From Fimbriimonadia bacterium (GTDB lineage Bacteria > Armatimonadota > Fimbriimonadia > Fimbriimonadales > Fimbriimonadaceae), in the NCBI GenBank assembly GCA_030430755.1, contig JAUIKO010000003.1, forward strand, positions 123,023 to 187,022: 64,000 nucleotides of DNA, read 5' to 3'. The translations under genes and the position numbers were made by a program. Every line of letters starts with the position of its first letter. Position 1 is the first letter of the stretch. The notes beneath the pieces are model-generated. The model saw only the letters and a program-made list of their open reading frames with translations. It ran no database searches and was not told the origin of the DNA. Positions 25,231 to 34,487 of this stretch are shown in pieces.

Positions 25231-27978
25231 ATGAATGCAAATCAATTAAGAAAAGAATACATCCGTTTTTTTGAATCTAAGAATCATCAACATTATCCAT
25301 CAGGCTTACTTATTCCGTATGATGTTACTGGAAAACTAGATGAATCACTCCTTTTTAATGGAGCTGGTATGATTCAATTCAAGCCATATTTCCGTGGAAC
25401 TGTAAATCCTGAAAACAGAAGGATGATTACTTCTCAAAAATGTCTTCGAACTGGAGATATTGAATCTGTAGGTGACAACTCTCATCTAACTTTTTTTGAA
25501 ATGCTGGGAAACTTCTCTTTTGGGGATTACTTCAAATTGAAATCCATTCATTATGCTTGGGAATTATTAACTTCCAAAGCTTGGCTCGGATTATGTCCAT
25601 CCAAACTCTGTGTGACTGTTTTTAAAGAAGATACCGAAGCAAGAGAAATTTGGTCTAAAATTTGGTCAGAAGCAGGTTATCATCCAGATAACAAAATTTT
25701 CTTATTAGGAGAAGATACCAACTACTGGCCAGCAGGTGCTTTTACTTCCGGCCCTCCCGGACCGTGTGGCCCTAATTCTGAAATTTTCTACTGGAGTAGC
25801 GATGATATTCCACCAACGGATTCATATAATAAAGAAAACTATCTAGCAGATGAAGAGCAAGGAAAATGGCTTGAAATATGGAATCTTGTATTCATTGAGT
25901 ATGAATGGCAAGGAAATCTTAAAAATCCACAAAAGCCCTCATTAGGATATCAGAAAACAGGAATGCCTTCACTTCCTTTCCAAAGTATTGATACAGGAAT
26001 GGGATTGGAAAGAGCGGCTGCTGTTCTTTCAGGAAGTCATTCCGTCTATGATACAGATGCATTCCAACCTATCTTTGAAGCTATTCAAACTCTCACTTCA
26101 GGTTTCTATCGCTATAAAAAAGACGATACGCAAGATTATGCTGCCCGAATTATTGCAGATCATATCAGATCTGCCGTTTTCTGCTTAACCGATGGTGTTC
26201 ATCCAAGTAATTCTGGAAGAGGATATATACTCAGAAGATTAATTCGCCGAGCAATTTTAAAAGGAGATAAGTTTCTAAACCTTAAAGACAACTTTTTATA
26301 TGAACTGGTACCCTCAGTCCAAAAAGCGCTCGGTGAACATTATAAAGAGCTATACGATAAATCAGAGTTTATCGTAACTACTCTTAAAAACGAAGAAACT
26401 CTTTTTAGAAAAACGTTATCCTCAGGATCTAAGCTACTCCATGATCTCATTAACAATCTTGGAACAGATGCAACACTTAGCGGAGAAGAAACATTCAAAT
26501 TATACGATACCTTTGGATTTCCATTAGAAATTACACAAGAAATTTGTAACGATCATGGTATTGATGTAGATCTTGAAACTTATGAAACATGTCTAAAACA
26601 AGCTCAAGAAATATCTAGATCCAATACCAATATGGATACCGTATATGGTGGACATACCAACTCCAATGATGAAATCTCAATAACAAAGCCTTCAGAATCC
26701 ACAGACTTTACAGGTTATACAGATCATTGTTCTGTTTCCACTATTGAAAGAATAAGAAATATTCACGTTTCTGAAAATAATCTCACCTTTGAAGTTTGTT
26801 TAAACAAGTCTCCATTCTATGCAGCATCAGGAGGACAGGTCGGCGATAAAGGTACACTCTCTAATCAAAACATTACGCTAGAAATCATTGATACCAATAA
26901 ATCAAATGGACTTTTTTGGCATGTCATAAAAACCAACAAAGATTTCTCTTACCAGGATCTACTTGGCAAAGAGGTTCACTGCACCATTGACACGACCAGA
27001 AGAAAACAGTTAGAGCAGAATCATACCGCAACTCATCTGCTTCATGAAGCATTAAGAATAGTTCTTGGTAAACATGTCAACCAGGCTGGATCTCTTGTGG
27101 AAGATCATTTTCTTAGGTTTGATTTCACCCATCATCAAGCATTATCCCCTGATGAAATTAGAATGGTTGAGTCTATTGTGAATACTAAAATTCAAGAAAA
27201 TCTTACTATTACTATTCATAATGACGTTCCTATTGATCAGGCAAAATCCATGGGAGCCATGGCACTCTTCGGTGAGAAATATGGAACGCTCGTTCGAGTT
27301 GTCGAAATAGAAGGATTTAGTACGGAATTATGTGGTGGAACACATTTATCCAGAACAGGATCTGCAGGACTCTTTAAAATAACACATGAATGTTCTGCAG
27401 CCAGTGGTATAAGGAGAATTGAGGCTTTAACAGGCCTACCAGCTTTAGCATGGTTTGAGAAAAAACTCAACATATTAGAATCTTCATCCGTTTTATTGAA
27501 AACATCTCCAGATTCTCTAGAAAGTCAGATTTCAAAACTTACAAAACAAGTGAAGGATCTGAAAAAAAAATTAGAGCAAGGATCCTTATCCTCATCGAAT
27601 GCTATCGAATCAGTTATTCCCGTTGGGAAATACCAACTCATCATACAAGAACTCAGTGATGTGCCTAACTCATCTGCGAAACTCATTGCAGACAGACTTA
27701 CTGAAGGCAAGGAGAATATTATTAGCATTCTTATATGTAAAGAGGAAGGAAAAGGGACTATTATCGGTAAAGCATCCCAAAATATCGTCAAAGATGGATT
27801 TCATGTCGGTAATTATCTGAGAGAGCTTGCTAAATTAGCATCAGGTGGAGGCGGAGGAAAACCAGACTTTGCTTCTGCAGGCATTAAAGATCTTTCTAAA
27901 ATAGAGCACCTGAAAAAGCAGGCCCCTGATATTGCACAAGACATGTTCCCTAACATCTTTCAAAAAGCAAAAGTTTAG
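25231..27978 (+). CDS. alaS: Alanyl-tRNA synthetase
   Basis: The 915-residue class II synthetase has the catalytic domain (RKEYIRFFESKNHQHYPS, GMIQFKPYF, FGDYFK, GMGLERAAAVLSG), the tRNA-recognition domain, and the editing domain with zinc ligands His598, His602 (HTATH), Cys701 and His705 (CGGTH). A C-terminal coiled coil and DHHA1 domain end in SGGGGGKPDFASAG. It charges tRNA-Ala and clears Ser and Gly mischarges. Slightly longer than E. coli AlaRS (about 875). Alone, closed by a hairpin at 27989. Confidence 0.97.
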   Translation: MNANQLRKEYIRFFESKNHQHYPSGLLIPYDVTGKLDESLLFNGAGMIQFKPYFRGTVNPENRRMITSQKCLRTGDIESVGDNSHLTFFEMLGNFSFGDYFKLKSIHYAWELLTSKAWLGLCPSKLCVTVFKEDTEAREIWSKIWSEAGYHPDNKIFLLGEDTNYWPAGAFTSGPPGPCGPNSEIFYWSSDDIPPTDSYNKENYLADEEQGKWLEIWNLVFIEYEWQGNLKNPQKPSLGYQKTGMPSLPFQSIDTGMGLERAAAVLSGSHSVYDTDAFQPIFEAIQTLTSGFYRYKKDDTQDYAARIIADHIRSAVFCLTDGVHPSNSGRGYILRRLIRRAILKGDKFLNLKDNFLYELVPSVQKALGEHYKELYDKSEFIVTTLKNEETLFRKTLSSGSKLLHDLINNLGTDATLSGEETFKLYDTFGFPLEITQEICNDHGIDVDLETYETCLKQAQEISRSNTNMDTVYGGHTNSNDEISITKPSESTDFTGYTDHCSVSTIERIRNIHVSENNLTFEVCLNKSPFYAASGGQVGDKGTLSNQNITLEIIDTNKSNGLFWHVIKTNKDFSYQDLLGKEVHCTIDTTRRKQLEQNHTATHLLHEALRIVLGKHVNQAGSLVEDHFLRFDFTHHQALSPDEIRMVESIVNTKIQENLTITIHNDVPIDQAKSMGAMALFGEKYGTLVRVVEIEGFSTELCGGTHLSRTGSAGLFKITHECSAASGIRRIEALTGLPALAWFEKKLNILESSSVLLKTSPDSLESQISKLTKQVKDLKKKLEQGSLSSSNAIESVIPVGKYQLIIQELSDVPNSSAKLIADRLTEGKENIISILICKEEGKGTIIGKASQNIVKDGFHVGNYLRELAKLASGGGGGKPDFASAGIKDLSKIEHLKKQAPDIAQDMFPNIFQKAKV

Positions 27979-27988
27979 AAAGTATTGT

Positions 27989-28027
27989 ATTGTATTGCAT
28001 CTAAGTCATGCTTAGATACAATACAAT
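27989..28027 (+). terminator. Terminator after alaS
   Basis: A 17-bp stem with a single C-A mismatch and a 5-base loop, starting 10 bases after the alaS stop. The left arm is preceded by extra copies of TATTG. Confidence 0.65.
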
Positions 28028-28150
28028 CTTAATCATCCACTCATATATGAGCTCAGTATTTTCATATTAAAAAAACACCTGATATAAATGACAATAACGT
28101 TCCATGCTATATTTTCAATAATATGAATATAAGCAATTGGAGCATATTAA

Positions 28151-28531
28151 ATGGATAAAGAAAAAGATTACAGACATATTAGATTACAAGCAAAATTAAT
28201 AGAATATATGTTTGAAAACAAGCAGATGCATGATGAAATATTATTGGCATTAAAAGAAGATGGACACCTATTTTTTCATGAAAAACTCGGAATGAAAATA
28301 GACCAAAAAATCATCATGAAATTTATCGATGCTTCAAACCCTAAGTCATGTGTCTTCGTTTTAAAGGATAAGGAAAGTTTATCAAGGGACCCATCTCAAT
28401 TATCAAGAGATGATCTTGATAGTATTGCAGGCGGAATAGGAATGAATACTTGCACAAATCCTGATGCATCTGGCAATATATCAGTGGATCACAATGATCA
28501 TTTTCTGAACATGTTTCGCCGAAATCTATAA
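28151..28531 (+). CDS. Second RiPP-type precursor with NHLP-like leader, candidate
   Basis: The 126-residue protein has the same plan as the one at 16137 with little sequence identity: helical N-terminus, FFHEKLGMKIDQKIIMKFIDASN, a CVFVLKD strand, then QLSRDDLDSIAGG with the double glycine at 94-95. The LxxxxLDxIAGG ending is typical of NHLP and Nif11-type leaders. The remaining 31 residues (IGMNTCTNPDASG...) contain one Cys, several Asn, Asp and His. It has a TTGGAG ribosome binding site 9 bases upstream. No processing or export gene is adjacent. The family is inferred from the leader only. Confidence 0.6.
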   Translation: MDKEKDYRHIRLQAKLIEYMFENKQMHDEILLALKEDGHLFFHEKLGMKIDQKIIMKFIDASNPKSCVFVLKDKESLSRDPSQLSRDDLDSIAGGIGMNTCTNPDASGNISVDHNDHFLNMFRRNL

Positions 28532-28550
28532 AATATCATGAATCATGAAT

Positions 28551-28584
28551 CAGGTTTGTTTGTATATCAGATTTGTTTGTATAT
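28551..28584. repeat. 17-nt tandem duplication with one mismatch
   Basis: CAGGTTTGTTTGTATAT (28551-28567) is followed directly by CAGATTTGTTTGTATAT (28568-28584), which includes the end of the DinB-fold gene. Confidence 0.7.
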
Positions 28585-29010
28585 AGAGTAATAATCCCAT
28601 TCTGGCTGTAATAATCTCCGCAACATACAAATCTGACCAATATGATAACTTTCATGTAAAACAATATAATCCAACCATAATTCAGTTACGTGCTTGTCTT
28701 CTATTCTGGATAGATATTTACTTTCAGCATCTTTTCTCAGCTGATGATAAACATCTAATAAACCGCGCATCTCATGGAATGGTATAGTGTATGTCCCCCA
28801 TTCGTATTTCTCACCGTCGGCATACATACTGAAGGCATACGATACTTCACATATATGAATAAGGATATCAGCAATAGATCTCAGTTCTCCTAAAACTTTC
28901 ATATGAAACTCTTCTTCTGATATATCTTTTATGGCATTCAGTAATTGATTTTTTGTTTGATATATGATCTTTTTTTTATAAAAGTCTTTTTCGATCTCAA
29001 GCAGCTCCAC
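28567..29010 (-). CDS. DinB-fold (four-helix, metal-binding) protein
   Basis: The 147 residues form a four-helix bundle with the metal triad expected for the DinB/YfiT superfamily: His52 (ILIHICEV), His119 and His123 (LHESYHIGQ). The ending HESYHIGQICMLRRLLQPEWDYYSIY is typical. Members include thiol-dependent S-transferases (bacillithiol or mycothiol type) and many of unknown role; the substrate here is not known. The start is GTG at 29010 without a good ribosome binding site. The stop codon lies inside a 17-nt tandem duplication. Confidence 0.75.
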   Translation of the reverse strand: MELLEIEKDFYKKKIIYQTKNQLLNAIKDISEEEFHMKVLGELRSIADILIHICEVSYAFSMYADGEKYEWGTYTIPFHEMRGLLDVYHQLRKDAESKYLSRIEDKHVTELWLDYIVLHESYHIGQICMLRRLLQPEWDYYSIYKQI

Positions 29011-29192
29011 TGAATAAGTTTACAATGTAGAACCTAAAATGATCTCCATTTGTTCATTTATTTACTAGCAAGCAATATTATTTGCCAGTAATAACCTATT
29101 GCCATATAGTTTAAATACAGGAATATTAACAGCGTGGAACAGATTTAACAGACCCGATTATTAAAATAAGTAACGGAATCAGAGTATATCCA

Positions 29193-29396
29193 ATGCAAAA
29201 ACGTCAAATGAAAGTTGTAAAACTTATAGAGCCTGAAATGTGTAACAACTGCAGATTTTCTCAGAAAGCTGTTGTTGAACTAGAAAATGGCTCTAAAGAG
29301 ACTGTGATTCATTGCAAAAGACTCGATTGTGATAACTGGGATTATTCTAGTGCTGAAAAAGTAACTAAAGTCGATATTGAACATCACGAAAAATAA
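29193..29396 (+). CDS. Small cysteine-rich, probable zinc-binding protein
   Basis: The 67 residues have CNNC (17-20), then Cys41 and Cys46 in HCKRLDCDNW, a spacing that could hold one zinc ion or a small cluster. Hydrophilic and cytoplasmic. It has a CAGAG ribosome binding site. I do not recognise a named family; small CxxC proteins of this type are common. It lies between a DinB-fold gene and the Fe-S oxidoreductase, both on the other strand. Confidence 0.55.
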   Translation: MQKRQMKVVKLIEPEMCNNCRFSQKAVVELENGSKETVIHCKRLDCDNWDYSSAEKVTKVDIEHHEK

Positions 29397-29526
29397 ACTA
29401 TAAAGCCTTTTATTTACCTGATTGCCAAAGGATTTTTTTTATAAATCAGCTTATGTCAAAATAAAATCAAATTATTCTAAGTTAATATTCATCGCTACGA
29501 TTCAAACTTCTCTATTCATATTAAAA

Positions 29527-31515
29527 TTAAGATTTATTCGACTCATTAACAAGTTCTGCAAGATCTAAAATGGAAATATCCTTTTCTGTAACTTGTTTAA
29601 CACTATCACCAACCATAATCCTGCAGAATGGACAACCTACCGCGATATGATCAGCCCCAGTCTGAACCAGCTCTGCACTTCTACGATTCCCCGGTCTCTT
29701 ATCAGGTTCCTCTTCCATCCACATTCTTCCTCCACCCGCTCCACAGCAAAGTGTTTTTGTTTTTTTATTGACTGGCTCTAAGAGTGGTGTGTTATCATCT
29801 CCATTAAGTACTGCCCGAGGTGCTTCAAATTCATTATTGACTCTTGATAAATAACATGGATCGTGAAACACGACTTTCTTACCAGTTTTATCTGCAGGTT
29901 TTAGTTTCCCTTCTTCTATAAGCTCATGAATAAATTGCGAGTGATGTTCTACCTGATAGTTCCATTCAACGTCAGCTTCTTTATCAAACTGATTGTACTC
30001 ATTTTTAAGGGTATGAAAACAGTGTGGACAAGGAGTTATAATTTTTTTGAAACGATATTTTTTGAAAACATCCATGTTCTGCATCACCATTTGCTGATAC
30101 AAAAACTCATCACCAACTCTTCTAGCACTATCACCGGTACAAGATTCCTCTTTTCCTAGACAAGCATAATCCACTCCAGCTTTCTGTAATAAATCAGACA
30201 CTGCCTGAGTTGTCTTCATCGCTCCAGGATCTGTAGCGCCAGCACATCCGACCCAAAAAAGGACATCAAACTCTTTCTTTTCTCTTGCAAGAGGTACTTC
30301 CTTATTCTTCATCCAGTCTTCTCTTGTCTCAGAAGAAGCTCCCCATGCATTCGACGTGCTCCCCATTTGTCTTAACATCACAGCTCCACTCCCAGACAAT
30401 TTACCTTCTGCCACTTCACCTCTTCTCATATCAACAAGAAGATCTACATGGCGAATGAGAACCGGACATGCCTCAACACATGCGTGACACGTTGTACATG
30501 ACCATAAAGGATCTTCTCCAACACTATTTACAAAAGCTCCATCATCATTTTGATATACTCTTATTCCCTGAACCACTTTTCTAGGATCAAGTTCTTTTCC
30601 AGCCAAATACGCAGGGCATACTTCTGTACACCGGCCACACTCCATACAAGCATCCAATGAAAGCAATTGCCACTGTGAATAATCTTCCATCTGGGTGACC
30701 CCTATCTTTCCTGTTTTCTCGACATCCTCCATACGAATAGGCTTTAATTCACCCATCTTTTCATTAGGCTTTAATGTTGAACTTACTACTGCCATCACAA
30801 TGTGCTTTAATTTCATCCGTGGCAACGTAATAAAAAATACATAAACTGAAATAGCATGAATCCACCAGATTAGAACATAGGCTTCATTTGAAACATGACT
30901 GAGTAGCTTGGATATCCCATATCCGATAGGTGCAGACCAATCAAAGTATTGTGGATGATTACTCATGCGAGCTGCTTCAAGAATAAAACCTGATAAACCT
31001 AAAAACAGTAAAATCAGCAACGCCCAGTTATCAGAAACTACATGTTGCAATGTTTTAGGCCTTGCCCAAACTCTTCGATATATCGCCCAGCAAACTCCGA
31101 TAACGTAAACCAATCCCATGATATCTACCACCATTTCATAACCTAAGTAGTAGATTCCTTTATGAAAATGCCATGGTCCATACGTATTAATCGCTAATAA
31201 TGTTGTTGCTAAAAATAATGTTGCAAAACCATAAAAAATCATTAGATGCATAGGAGCTGCATCTTTTTTTCTTGAGCTTCTAACTTTTTTTTGCAGAAGA
31301 ATATTCTCAACGAAGTTACGAATAATATTTGGTTTCCAATCAATGGGCTTCCCTTTTCTCCAAACTCTCCATCGATCAAAGAACTGAAGTATCATGATAA
31401 AAATACTTAAATAGATCAGAACATAAAAAAGAGTTTTTCCCGACGAAGATATGTGCATAAACTCATATCTTGTAGGTTCTGTGTCAATAAGAGATAAAAA
31501 CATATACAAAAACAT
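29527..31515 (-). CDS. Membrane-bound (Fe-S) oxidoreductase, HdrD/GlpC-like with cytochrome-b-type membrane domain
   Basis: The 662 residues join an N-terminal membrane domain of about six helices (residues 1-235, NarI/HdrE-like) to a soluble iron-sulfur part. The latter has two 4Fe-4S ferredoxin motifs (CMECGRCTEVCPAY and CTTCHACVEACPVL) and two CCG-type domains (CVGCAG..CLGKEESCTGD, CPHCFHTLKNEY; LCCGAGGGRMWMEE). Such fusions pass electrons from a soluble dehydrogenase or electron-transfer flavoprotein to the quinone pool; the donor is not encoded nearby. With mqnC in the same window, menaquinone is the likely acceptor. Complete protein. Confidence 0.88.
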   Translation of the reverse strand: MFLYMFLSLIDTEPTRYEFMHISSSGKTLFYVLIYLSIFIMILQFFDRWRVWRKGKPIDWKPNIIRNFVENILLQKKVRSSRKKDAAPMHLMIFYGFATLFLATTLLAINTYGPWHFHKGIYYLGYEMVVDIMGLVYVIGVCWAIYRRVWARPKTLQHVVSDNWALLILLFLGLSGFILEAARMSNHPQYFDWSAPIGYGISKLLSHVSNEAYVLIWWIHAISVYVFFITLPRMKLKHIVMAVVSSTLKPNEKMGELKPIRMEDVEKTGKIGVTQMEDYSQWQLLSLDACMECGRCTEVCPAYLAGKELDPRKVVQGIRVYQNDDGAFVNSVGEDPLWSCTTCHACVEACPVLIRHVDLLVDMRRGEVAEGKLSGSGAVMLRQMGSTSNAWGASSETREDWMKNKEVPLAREKKEFDVLFWVGCAGATDPGAMKTTQAVSDLLQKAGVDYACLGKEESCTGDSARRVGDEFLYQQMVMQNMDVFKKYRFKKIITPCPHCFHTLKNEYNQFDKEADVEWNYQVEHHSQFIHELIEEGKLKPADKTGKKVVFHDPCYLSRVNNEFEAPRAVLNGDDNTPLLEPVNKKTKTLCCGAGGGRMWMEEEPDKRPGNRRSAELVQTGADHIAVGCPFCRIMVGDSVKQVTEKDISILDLAELVNESNKS

Positions 31516-31570
31516 ATCTTGATATGTTGAAGATTACCTATATTTAAATATAAAAATCTCTTATTTAATA

Positions 31571-31681
31571 TTAAAGGTAGATTCCTTTCATAGGTTTATA
31601 AGGTGTAGTCTTACCTATACAACCCTGAACAGCAAATATACTAAAAAGAGAAAATAATAAGAATATCCATTTTTTATCCAT
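31571..31681 (-). CDS. Tiny lipoprotein
   Basis: A 36-residue frame reads MDKKWIFLLFSLFSIFAVQGC followed by IGKTTPYKPMKGIYL: two Lys, a hydrophobic core and the lipobox AVQGC with cysteine 21, leaving a mature peptide of only 16 residues. The near-perfect lipoprotein signal argues that it is real despite its size. It is 55 bases upstream of the Fe-S oxidoreductase on the same strand and could be co-transcribed. The ribosome binding site is weak. It resembles entericidin-like small lipoproteins in size only. Confidence 0.5.
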   Translation of the reverse strand: MDKKWIFLLFSLFSIFAVQGCIGKTTPYKPMKGIYL

Positions 31682-31728
31682 TACTGTAATATTATCGGCA
31701 TATATCAGTTAAACTATTTAAAGAAAAC

Positions 31729-32346
31729 ATGAATAATTCACGAATAAATAATAATAAAACATCTAAAATTTTGCAGATAATTGGAATATCCCTCTTTCTA
31801 TTCCAATCTCCACACTATATATCTGCAAAGAGAAGCACTGACAATAAAAAATGTCAACGACAATCTTTAGTATCTTTTGAGGCAAAAGCATCGGACAGTA
31901 ATACATTTAATCTCGATGAAACGCTTAAAAAACATCCTTACCTCTTTTTATACTTTATTAAAGCTACATGTCCTATGAATGCTAAAGCGATGCCATTTAT
32001 TGAACAGATATACAAAGAGTATAAGAATCCTCCATTCTGGGGAGTTATTAATTTAGATAACACAGATAATCTTTATACAGAATGGAGCAAGCAATTTAAA
32101 GCTTCATATCCTATTCTATTTGATGAGAATCTTCATATCATCAAAAATGCTGGAATTGAAAGATCTCCACACATCATCATGATCAATAAAAACAAAGAAA
32201 TTATTAAATCTTGGAAAGGATACTCAAAAAAGATTCTTCATGAAATCAATCATGAACTCGCATCTGTTTTAAAAGTGTCTACAACTAAGATTCTTTTCAA
32301 AAAAGCTCCGAAAAAAACGAAATACGGATGCCCTTTTATTCACTAA
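31729..32346 (+). CDS. Secreted thioredoxin-fold (redoxin/AhpC-TSA-like) protein
   Basis: The 205 residues start with a signal peptide (hydrophobic stretch 12-33 ending near ISA). A thioredoxin fold follows: LFLYFIKATCPMNAKAMPFIEQIYKEY with the reactive Cys81 in TCPMN, FWGVINLDNT, SYPILFDENLHIIKNAGIERSPHIIMINKNKEIIKSWKGY. The second Cys of a CxxC pair is missing, as in one-Cys redoxins; another Cys stands four residues from the C-terminus (YGCPFIH). It probably acts on thiols or peroxides in the periplasm. A VKOR-type gene 1.7 kb away could supply oxidising power, which is inference. Confidence 0.7.
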   Translation: MNNSRINNNKTSKILQIIGISLFLFQSPHYISAKRSTDNKKCQRQSLVSFEAKASDSNTFNLDETLKKHPYLFLYFIKATCPMNAKAMPFIEQIYKEYKNPPFWGVINLDNTDNLYTEWSKQFKASYPILFDENLHIIKNAGIERSPHIIMINKNKEIIKSWKGYSKKILHEINHELASVLKVSTTKILFKKAPKKTKYGCPFIH

Positions 32347-32347
32347 A

Positions 32348-32385
32348 AAGTTAAGACAGATTCCACTTGCAATCTGTCTTAACTT
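32348..32385 (+). terminator. Terminator after the redoxin gene
   Basis: A perfect 15-bp stem (AAGTTAAGACAGATT and complement) with an 8-base loop starts right behind the stop codon. Confidence 0.7.
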
Positions 32386-32468
32386 ATAAAATCCTCTAAA
32401 CACCATCACTTATGAATGATTATTTTCTCTTAGATGTTTTTATCCTATTCTTACAGAGGACTAGATAT

Positions 32469-34010
32469 TCAAAAAATTTCACTCCAGACAGCATCTATCT
32501 TCTTTTTTACAGGTTCTGGCATGGTAATAAGTTTAGGATAATGACGATGAAAACCATTTTCTCCCATCCATTTATGCGTACAGTCAAAACCTATTTTTCC
32601 ACCAAATCCTTCTTGTATGGAAGCATGATCTAATTGGTCAATAGGTCCTCTGCTCACAAGTACATCTCTCACAGGATCACAGTTAGCTCCTATCCTAAAT
32701 AAAACTTCATTGATATCTTGTACGTTACAATCTTCATCAAAGACGTATACCATTTTTGTTGCGGATAATTGTCCTAATCCCCAAATGGCATGCATCACTT
32801 TATAAGCATGACCTGGATATTTTTTTTTGATAGAGACAAAAGCCATATTATGAAAGCAAGATTGGACCGGTAAATTCATATCAACAATTTCTGGAACAGT
32901 TAATTGAATCATCGGGAGGAAAATTCTTTCAACAGCCTTTCCCATCCATCCATCTTCCATTGGAGGTTGCCCTACTATCGTCGCTGGATAGACCGGATTC
33001 TTTCTAGTTGTCATGCAAGTCACATGAAATACAGGAAAATCATCCGCTAAAGAATAATATCCAGTATGATCCCCAAATGGTCCTTCTAGTCTCCGTTCAC
33101 TGGGATCAATAAATCCTTCTAATACTATTTCAGCATCTGAAGGAACCATTAAATCTACAGTCTTACACTTTACTAATTCAACTCTCTTCTTTCTTAATAA
33201 ACCTGCAAAAAGCATCTCGTCGATTTCTGGTGGCAAGGGGGATATTGCTGCAAAATTATAAACAGGGTCACCGCCTAAGACAACTGCTACCTCTATCTTT
33301 TCAGATCTATTCCTAGCCTCATCCATATGTTCTTTGCCCGTCTTATGAATTTGCCAGTGCATACCACAAGTATTTTTATCATGAATCTGAACCCGGTACA
33401 TTCCAACATTTCTCTTACCTGTCGATGGTCTATGAGTGAAAACGAGTGGCAAAGTTATAAATGGGCCACCATCTTCAGGCCAACAGGTTAAAACAGGAAG
33501 ATCTAGTAAATTTACATCTTCTCCTAAATACACTGTTTCTTGACAAATACCCTTATGAACATGTTTCACTGGTACATTCTTTAGTTCATTCATTAAAGCA
33601 GGAATTTTCAGAATAGAATCAAAAAAACCAGATGGAACTTCTGGCTTAAGTAGAGATCTTAATCTGTCTGCATGTTCTTCAAAATCATCGCAACTTAGAG
33701 CTAGAGACATTCTATCTCTAGAACCCATTGTGTTGATCGCTACTGGCATTGTATATTTCTTGCCAAGCTTAGGAGTACTCTTCGGATAATTACTCTCATT
33801 GCCAATCACTGCGCTCATTTTATTCAATGTGCCTAATGCATGATAATGACCTTCAACTTGTTCAAAAAGAAGAGCTGGTCCATCTTTTTTCATCACTCTA
33901 TCAGCAATCTCAGTTATTTCAAGATATGGACTCATTGGATGAGATATTCTTTTCAGTAATTTCTTTTCTTCTAATACCTGTAAAAAATGTTGGTAACAAC
34001 GATATGCCAT
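32469..34010 (-). CDS. UbiD-family decarboxylase, probably menaquinone pathway
   Basis: The 513-residue protein has UbiD-family blocks: HVHKGICQETVYLGEDVNLLDLPVLTCWPEDGGPFITLPLVFTH, NVGMYRVQIHD, VVLGGDPVYNFAAISPLPPEIDEMLFAGLLRKKRVELVKCKTVDLMVPSDAEIVLEGFIDP and EGPFGDHTGYYSLADDFPVFHVT. These enzymes use prenylated FMN made by UbiX to decarboxylate aromatic acids. With mqnC in the window and no ubiquinone genes seen, the menaquinone decarboxylase role (the SCO4490 type) is most likely, though UbiD itself cannot be ruled out. Full length, no neighbours of the pathway. Confidence 0.85.
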   Translation of the reverse strand: MAYRCYQHFLQVLEEKKLLKRISHPMSPYLEITEIADRVMKKDGPALLFEQVEGHYHALGTLNKMSAVIGNESNYPKSTPKLGKKYTMPVAINTMGSRDRMSLALSCDDFEEHADRLRSLLKPEVPSGFFDSILKIPALMNELKNVPVKHVHKGICQETVYLGEDVNLLDLPVLTCWPEDGGPFITLPLVFTHRPSTGKRNVGMYRVQIHDKNTCGMHWQIHKTGKEHMDEARNRSEKIEVAVVLGGDPVYNFAAISPLPPEIDEMLFAGLLRKKRVELVKCKTVDLMVPSDAEIVLEGFIDPSERRLEGPFGDHTGYYSLADDFPVFHVTCMTTRKNPVYPATIVGQPPMEDGWMGKAVERIFLPMIQLTVPEIVDMNLPVQSCFHNMAFVSIKKKYPGHAYKVMHAIWGLGQLSATKMVYVFDEDCNVQDINEVLFRIGANCDPVRDVLVSRGPIDQLDHASIQEGFGGKIGFDCTHKWMGENGFHRHYPKLITMPEPVKKKIDAVWSEIF

Positions 34011-34044
34011 TCTTCCATTTTACACAAATAGGCGATAACCTTAT

Positions 34045-34440
34045 TTATTTCCTGTAAGAAGGCTCTTCAACCTTTAATAGAAAAAACATAACAAAAAGAG
34101 AGATCGAAGATAGCCAAGAAATTAAACAATAAATACACAATGAATTTAGAATAATCATATTGGCAAGTAAACACATACTAATGACTGTACCCATCAGAAC
34201 AAGAACTTTTATCAGTACCTGAATAGAACTTCTCATGATCCCACTAGCACCATATTGTTTAAATTCTTGCAGATATAGCAAGCAAAAATAATATAAAACT
34301 CCAATGATATACCAAGGAATTTCTTGCATCACGCTGATTGCGCCTTTCTGCAGATTACTGCAATCTTCCCCTAGAAGAACATATTTGAAAGTAAGTATCA
34401 CAGAAGATAAGAGTCCAGATAATATCGGTATATTTATCAT
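34045..34440 (-). CDS. VKOR-family (vitamin K epoxide reductase-like) membrane protein
   Basis: The 131 residues contain four membrane helices (about 5-24, 40-58, 72-95, 98-123). The active-site pair CIYC (Cys102, Cys105) lies at the start of the last helix, and a loop Cys27 precedes IPWYIIGVLYYF, the VKOR signature with conserved Pro and Gly. Only one of the two usual loop cysteines is present. Bacterial VKOR oxidises DsbA-like thiols and passes electrons to quinone. No fused thioredoxin domain; the secreted redoxin at 31729 is a candidate partner. It is 34 bases upstream of the UbiD gene on the same strand, so probably co-transcribed. Confidence 0.7.
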   Translation of the reverse strand: MINIPILSGLLSSVILTFKYVLLGEDCSNLQKGAISVMQEIPWYIIGVLYYFCLLYLQEFKQYGASGIMRSSIQVLIKVLVLMGTVISMCLLANMIILNSLCIYCLISWLSSISLFVMFFLLKVEEPSYRK

Positions 34441-34487
34441 AAATAGAAGATTTGTAAATGAATGTAGAAGCTATATAAAAAGTCTAA

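Noticed and set aside
32412..32633. A 73-codon plus-strand frame over the end of the UbiD-family gene
   Set aside because: Mostly antisense to the UbiD gene, no ribosome binding site.
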